A DNA stretch of 8,935 bases from Syntrophaceae bacterium. GTDB lineage: Bacteria > Desulfobacterota > Desulfomonilia > Desulfomonilales > Desulfomonilaceae. Where the stretch lies: assembly GCA_014874425.1 (NCBI GenBank), contig JACWAG010000299.1, positions 1-8,935 of the forward strand. The letters are read 5' to 3'. The notes beneath the pieces were generated by a model that was given only the letters and a program-made list of their open reading frames with translations, was not told where the DNA came from and searched no databases. A program made the translations under genes and the position numbers. Positions 5,012 through 8,935 of the stretch are shown here, piece after piece; the first letter of the stretch is position 1; each line of letters begins with the position of its first letter.

Positions 5012-7102
5012 ATGATAAAATTAAAAAATAAAATTAATTCACTAAATGGATTACTTCATATTATAATTGAACAATATGTATGCCAGTTTTACCTTAAATG
5101 CCAGTATTACCTCAAAGAACATGACATTATTGGATTGAGATATATTGTAGTTTTAAAAGAGCTTTTTTATTCTAGCTTGAATGCGACCAACAACCGGAAA
5201 TTCGGAAAATTGAGCTTGTCATCTGAGATCTTCAGCTTGATCTTTGTCTTGATATCATTGTTTCCAAGCGCCGTAGGAGGCGAAGTCACTCAGAGTCTCG
5301 AGTCAGACCTGTCGGCGCAGCATTCGAATTCAATATCCCGGCAAATTAGACAGGCGGGTGAACTGGCTCTGGCCGGCGATACTGTCCGTGCAACAGAGAT
5401 ATTAAGGCAAGCTTTAAAAGAATGCCAAAGCACGGATGGAGAAAGCCATGATTGCGCCAACTGGCTTCGGCCCTTGCAGGGACTTAATATGATGCTGGAA
5501 AACCCTAAGAAGCTGATAACCTCTAAAAATTCTATTGGTATGAAGTTGGTCAGGATACCAGCAGGGGAGTACATGATGGGGAGCCCTAAGCAGGAACTGG
5601 ACTGGCTCCGACTCACTTTTCGACAGACCTGGCGCGAAGGACATAAACAATGGTTCCAGGATGAAACTCCGCTGCACCCAGTTCGTATAACCAAACCATT
5701 TTATATGGGCGCGTATGACGTTACGGTGAAGGAATTCAGGGATTTTGTAGATGACACGAAGTATAAAACCGATGCTGAAAAAGGTGACGGCGGCATGATT
5801 TTCAGCAATAAGGAGAACAGATGGGTCCCGCAGAAAAACATGAAGTGGGATTCTGTTCCATGGAAAATAGCGGACAACCAACCGGTCGTATTTGTTTCCT
5901 GGAATGACGCGCAGGCTTTTTGCAAATGGTTGAGCCGAAAAGAGAAACTGCGTTACAGATTACCAACGGAAGCGGAATGGGAAATGGCTTGTCGAGGAGG
6001 CGCAGTGTGGGTCCGATATCCTTGGGGAAATAAACTCCCTGGTGATAGGGACACAAATTTTGGGGATGGGAACCCAAAGCTCCCAGCAAGTCTAACCACT
6101 GTCAACGACGGTTATGAATATGTATCGCCGGTTGGAAGTTATCCTCCAAACGGTTTTGGCCTTTACGACATGGATGGCAATGTCATGGAATGGGTCCAGG
6201 ATTATTACGACCGAAATTATTATGAAACGTCACCTATCAACGACCCGCAGGGGCCGGCGACTGGATCAGGTAGAGTGAACAAAGGGGGAAACTGGTTTGC
6301 TAGTCCTACCGATTGCAGGTGCGCTTTCAGAGGCTTTTCCGGTGAGACGATGAGTTTTTGGAACCTTGGTTTTCGGGTGGTTATGGAAGATAATTCTGCT
6401 TCAGATATTCTTAAGACAGCGAATAATAGGCCTGACAAATCAAGTCAATCTTACGAGTCTTCATCATCATCCAGTATGCCTCCTAGCGAGGAAGATGGGG
6501 TCAGGCTGTTCCGTCAGGCTATGTTTGCAGCGCAACAGCAGCAGTGGGACAATGCTATAGAAGACCTGGAAAAAGCTTTGAAACTTTATAAAAAACGTGA
6601 AGATCCCAAATGGATAGCCAGGGTGAAGGCCACTCTTGCTGGAATTTACGCTGAACGAAATCGGACGTTTAAAAGTAAGGAGCTTTACACTCAGGCTTTA
6701 TCAGAATTTAGAAAGATGGGCGATACCGTTAACGCGAAAATAATTCTGGCCCGTTTACAGGCACTGGAGACATCACCCGGCGTAAAAGTGGTGGAGGTGC
6801 AGAAAGGCAGCATCGCTGACCGAATCGGCGTAGTCCCTGGTGACGTGTTGGTGGAATACGCGGGCGAGACAGGACTGAGAGTGGCGAGTCTGAAGAAATT
6901 GGTAGAGGAGTACACCCGGACACCGCAAATTACATTAAGTGTGATGAACAATAATGAACTAACGACTACTGTTGTGCCCGGTGGACCGCTGGGTGTTGCG
7001 CTTGAAGATATCAAACGCCCGCCCCGACCTGCCAGGGCCCCAGAACAGCAGCAAAATCAGAGGGAAAGAAGAAACCCGAGAGAACGTAGGAACCGACGAT
7101 AA
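5012..7102 (+). CDS. Exported FGE/SUMF1-domain protein with TPR-like and PDZ-like domains
   Basis: A 696-residue multidomain protein. Residues 1-66 are an unusual AT-rich extension with no recognisable domain; 67-90 are a hydrophobic export signal (FSLIFVLISLFPSAVGG); 108-165 are helical and TPR-like. An FGE-sulfatase (SUMF1) domain spans about 172-459: NSIGMKLVRIPAGEYMMGSP, DETPLHPVRI, VSWNDAQAFCKWLS, YRLPTEAEWEMACRGG, YPWGN, GLYDMDGNVMEWVQD, KGGNWF and NLGFRVV. Of the two catalytic cysteines of true FGE (human C336 and C341) only the second is present, C435; A430 takes the first place. Formylglycine synthesis is therefore unlikely, and another modification or a binding role is more likely. 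A serine run at 483-488 links to helical repeats at about 494-585, a PDZ-like domain at about 590-665 (SIADRIGVVPGDVLV) and an Arg-rich tail. AAGGA before ATG 5012 and a good promoter support the start. It is divergent from the serine-rich secreted protein and probably periplasmic or membrane-anchored. Confidence 0.88.
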   Translation: MIKLKNKINSLNGLLHIIIEQYVCQFYLKCQYYLKEHDIIGLRYIVVLKELFYSSLNATNNRKFGKLSLSSEIFSLIFVLISLFPSAVGGEVTQSLESDLSAQHSNSISRQIRQAGELALAGDTVRATEILRQALKECQSTDGESHDCANWLRPLQGLNMMLENPKKLITSKNSIGMKLVRIPAGEYMMGSPKQELDWLRLTFRQTWREGHKQWFQDETPLHPVRITKPFYMGAYDVTVKEFRDFVDDTKYKTDAEKGDGGMIFSNKENRWVPQKNMKWDSVPWKIADNQPVVFVSWNDAQAFCKWLSRKEKLRYRLPTEAEWEMACRGGAVWVRYPWGNKLPGDRDTNFGDGNPKLPASLTTVNDGYEYVSPVGSYPPNGFGLYDMDGNVMEWVQDYYDRNYYETSPINDPQGPATGSGRVNKGGNWFASPTDCRCAFRGFSGETMSFWNLGFRVVMEDNSASDILKTANNRPDKSSQSYESSSSSSMPPSEEDGVRLFRQAMFAAQQQQWDNAIEDLEKALKLYKKREDPKWIARVKATLAGIYAERNRTFKSKELYTQALSEFRKMGDTVNAKIILARLQALETSPGVKVVEVQKGSIADRIGVVPGDVLVEYAGETGLRVASLKKLVEEYTRTPQITLSVMNNNELTTTVVPGGPLGVALEDIKRPPRPARAPEQQQNQRERRNPRERRNRR

Positions 7103-7137
7103 TATTTGAGACAAATACCCGGCTTGAGTTATAGGGC

Positions 7138-8586
7138 CTACTTGTGAACCCTTGTAACGATCTTGTCAATTATTGAACTTGTAGAGACACCATTTACGAG
7201 TTCCACGAATTGGACTTTGCCTCCCCGTTCTTTTACGATGTCCTCTCCTATTACCTTTTTACCTTTCCAGTCTGCCCCTTTGACCAGAACGTCAGGCTTT
7301 ATTTCTTTTATAAGATTGTACGGGGCGCCTTCATCGAAAGACACTACATGATCCACAAAATTCAAGGCGGATACCAGCTCTAGCCTATCATTTTCGGTGA
7401 CTATGGGTCTTTGAATCCCTTTGATTTTCCGGACGGATTTATCCGAGTTAACGGCTACGATCAAGATGTCACCAAACGTTGACGCCTTACGTAGAAGTTC
7501 CAGGTGTCCAATGTGGAACAGATCAAAACAGCCATTAGTGAACACTATAGACTGGCCCTGTAGTCTGTGGTTCCTGACAACCCTTTCCACTTCATCCCGC
7601 GAAATGATCTTTCTTCCTTGGGGCCAATTCCTGAGAGAATTGAGCATTTCATCGAGAGTCACCGAGGCCGCTCCGAAACGAGCTACAACGAGCGAAGCTG
7701 CGAGATTGGCGAGTTGGGCGGCTTCTTCTACAGAAAGCCCGCTTGCTACGGCAAGCGCCAGAGTAGCTATCACTGTGTCGCCCGCGCCGGTAACATCAAC
7801 TATTTCGACAGGCTTTACGGGAAAATCCTGAACTTTGTTTCTCGTTACCAGAGTAATTCCATCTTTTCCGCGGGTCACGAGTATGCCTTCAGCCTGAGTC
7901 TGTTCAAGCAATATAGCGCCAGCTTTCTCAAGCGTCTGGGTGTTTTTTATTTCAACGCCGGAAGCAAGAGACGCTTCCCTTATATTCGGGGTTACATACG
8001 TGGCGCCGCGATATCGACTGAAGTCAAGCCCTTTAGGATCAACGAGCGATGGAACACCTTCAGAGCGGGCAGTCACAAACAGGCTCCTCAGAATAGTTTC
8101 GGAGAGGAAACCCTTGCCGTAATCTGAGACTATTACGGCCTTGACCTGCGGAATCACAGATTTGATATCATCAAGTACCTTCTTCTCAAGTTCCAAAGGC
8201 ATTAGTCCGGCATATTCTTCATCAATCCTTACTATCTGCTGGTTTCTAGCCACTACCCTGGTCTTGATCGTTGTCGGCCGGGACCTTTCGGATTTTAGCC
8301 AGAAAGTGTCCACCCCGATTTCAGCGCAGTGTTTTCTGAACCACTCTCCCGCCGCGTCCGAGCCTACTGTCGCAAACAGGGCCACGGCCCCTCCCATCGA
8401 AACAACATTTCTAACAACGTTACCTGCCCCTCCAAGTCGCCTATGCCTGTCTTTGGCTAACAAAACAGGTACCGGTGATTCGGGGGAAATTCTCTCAACT
8501 TCACCTATAACATATTCGTCTACCATTACATCGCCAGCGACAAGAATAGACGCCGGTTGCATTTTATTAATCAAATTTTCGTTCAA
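7138..8586 (-). CDS. hldE: Bifunctional heptose-7-phosphate kinase / heptose-1-phosphate adenylyltransferase
   Basis: HldE (RfaE), full length at 482 residues. It makes ADP-heptose for the LPS inner core in the cytoplasm: the N-terminal kinase phosphorylates D-glycero-beta-D-manno-heptose 7-phosphate at C1, and the C-terminal domain transfers AMP to heptose 1-phosphate after GmhB acts. The PfkB/ribokinase-like domain covers about 10-320, with GGAGN at 52-56 and DVTGAGDT at 264-271 holding the catalytic Asp D270. The nucleotidyltransferase domain covers about 340-480, with FTNGCFDLFHIGH at 349-361 (HIGH motif) and GVSTSSII at 466-473. The start is a TTG at 8586: GGAGG at 8595-8599 lies eight bases before it, while the next ATG, at 8562, has no ribosome site. 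It converges with the FGE-like gene with only 35 bases between, where I see no clear terminator. The other LPS heptose genes are not in the window. Confidence 0.96.
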   Translation of the reverse strand: MNENLINKMQPASILVAGDVMVDEYVIGEVERISPESPVPVLLAKDRHRRLGGAGNVVRNVVSMGGAVALFATVGSDAAGEWFRKHCAEIGVDTFWLKSERSRPTTIKTRVVARNQQIVRIDEEYAGLMPLELEKKVLDDIKSVIPQVKAVIVSDYGKGFLSETILRSLFVTARSEGVPSLVDPKGLDFSRYRGATYVTPNIREASLASGVEIKNTQTLEKAGAILLEQTQAEGILVTRGKDGITLVTRNKVQDFPVKPVEIVDVTGAGDTVIATLALAVASGLSVEEAAQLANLAASLVVARFGAASVTLDEMLNSLRNWPQGRKIISRDEVERVVRNHRLQGQSIVFTNGCFDLFHIGHLELLRKASTFGDILIVAVNSDKSVRKIKGIQRPIVTENDRLELVSALNFVDHVVSFDEGAPYNLIKEIKPDVLVKGADWKGKKVIGEDIVKERGGKVQFVELVNGVSTSSIIDKIVTRVHK

Positions 8587-8594
8587 TTCATCAG

Positions 8595-8599
8595 CCTCC
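8595..8599 (-). promoter_or_regulatory. Ribosome binding site deciding the TTG start of hldE
   Basis: GGAGG on the minus strand is eight bases before TTG 8586 and only three bases before an out-of-frame ATG at 8591 that would read Met-Asn-stop. The spacing favours TTG 8586 as the true start. Confidence 0.75.
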
Positions 8600-8689
8600 G
8601 CGTATGTCTTTTTGAAGAATAAAAGTATCTTACCATAATTATTTCAACCGAACATTCCAAGCTGGAACTGAAATCTGTAATTGTACCAT

Positions 8690-8718
8690 TTGGAAAATAG
8701 TCTGGTAGTTGATACAAT
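8690..8718 (+). promoter_or_regulatory. Predicted promoter of thiD
   Basis: TTGGAA (8690-8695), a 17-base spacer and TACAAT (8713-8718) form a good sigma-70-type promoter. The transcript would start near 8725, about 50 bases before the ATG at 8774. I saw no THI-box riboswitch in the short leader. Confidence 0.55.
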
Positions 8719-8723
8719 GTCAA
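8694..8723 (-). promoter_or_regulatory. Predicted promoter of hldE
   Basis: On the minus strand a perfect TTGACA (8723-8718), an 18-base spacer and TATTTT (8699-8694) form a sigma-70-like promoter. The leader to the TTG start would be about 100 bases. It overlaps the + strand promoter at 8690-8718 almost completely. Confidence 0.5.
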
Positions 8724-8773
8724 ACATCGATTTAGTAAAAAACATTGACAGGCTTTAGAGTTCAGGGAATGAA

Positions 8774-8935
8774 ATGAACAAAATCCTTTCAATAGCCGGA
8801 TCGGATTCCGGAGGGGGGGCCGGCATACAAGCCGACCTTAAAACCATTTTGTCTCTTGGCGGTTATGGCATGAGCGCGATTACCGCGCTGACTGCACAGA
8901 ATACGTTGGGCGCGCATGCGATTAGGCTCATGGAT
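8774..8935 (+). CDS. thiD: Hydroxymethylpyrimidine/phosphomethylpyrimidine kinase, 5' part
   Basis: The first 54 codons of a gene that runs off the right end of the window. The protein starts MNKILSIAGSDSGGGAGIQA and continues with DLKTILSLGGYGMSAITALTAQNT, which matches the N-terminus of ThiD almost residue for residue (the AGSDSGGGAGIQADLKT and SAITALTAQNT blocks). ThiD phosphorylates hydroxymethylpyrimidine and then its monophosphate in the cytoplasm, giving the pyrimidine half of thiamine. The ATG at 8774 is preceded by AGGGA at 8764-8768 with a five-base spacing. A fused C-terminal domain such as ThiE or ThiN cannot be excluded because the end is missing. It is divergent from hldE, and no functional link with it is evident. 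Confidence 0.93.
   Translation, partial: MNKILSIAGSDSGGGAGIQADLKTILSLGGYGMSAITALTAQNTLGAHAIRLMD

Noticed and set aside
5414..5881. 155-residue minus-strand frame inside the FGE-like gene
   Set aside because: It is antisense to conserved FGE-domain sequence with no domain or ribosome site; it is a shadow frame.
5539..6402. FGE-type (C-type lectin fold) domain as the variable target of a diversity-generating retroelement
   Set aside because: Such domains are common retroelement targets, but there is no reverse transcriptase or template repeat in the window and the domain is not at the C-terminus.
7103..7137. Terminator between the convergent FGE-like and hldE genes
   Set aside because: The 35 bases hold no stem longer than three or four pairs and no T run, so none is claimed.
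7567..8127. 186-residue + strand frame inside hldE
   Set aside because: It is antisense to a fully conserved hldE and has no family features; it is a shadow of the real gene.
8583..8792. 69-residue reading frame on the minus strand upstream of hldE
   Set aside because: It overlaps the start of thiD and both predicted promoters, has no recognisable domain, and overlaps the hldE start out of frame. A non-coding promoter region explains it better.

Overview
The window looks like chromosome of an anaerobic Gram-negative bacterium, probably in or near the Desulfobacterota (sulfate-reducing or syntrophic delta-proteobacterial types). This rests on a stand-alone Aquifex-type aconitase, a fused HldE for LPS heptose, periplasmic-type lipoprotein and signal-peptide genes, and a medium GC content judged by eye. 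The taxonomic call is inference from gene types, not from a marker gene.

Left part (1-3804, + strand): a tandem hotdog-fold protein (possible acyl-CoA thioesterase), a complete-motif metallo-beta-lactamase-fold hydrolase immediately after it, and a 641-residue aconitase, closed by a strong Rho-independent terminator at 3767-3804. The aconitase keeps its substrate-binding and catalytic residues but has Ser in place of the first of the three [4Fe-4S] cysteines.

Middle part (3763-7102): a small lipoprotein gene and a secreted serine-run repeat protein lie on the minus strand, separated by a hairpin and a bidirectional terminator. A 250-base divergent intergenic region then leads to a + strand gene for a large exported protein with an FGE/SUMF1-type domain, a six-serine linker, TPR-like helices and a PDZ-like domain. 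The repeat protein is about 37% serine and carries two copies of a CCTPAS motif that resembles the Cys-x-Pro-x-Arg target of formylglycine-generating enzymes without the Arg. The divergent neighbour is an FGE-like protein that lacks one of the two catalytic cysteines. This divergent pair is the best candidate for an undescribed system here, for example modification or assembly of a surface serine-rich protein. The functional link is a hypothesis.

Right part (7138-8935): hldE (bifunctional heptose kinase/adenylyltransferase) on the minus strand, convergent with the FGE-like gene, and the first 54 codons of thiD on the + strand, running off the window. Their predicted promoters face each other and overlap almost completely, so the two genes may compete for RNA polymerase.

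No tRNA, rRNA, CRISPR array, transposase, integrase or phage gene was seen.
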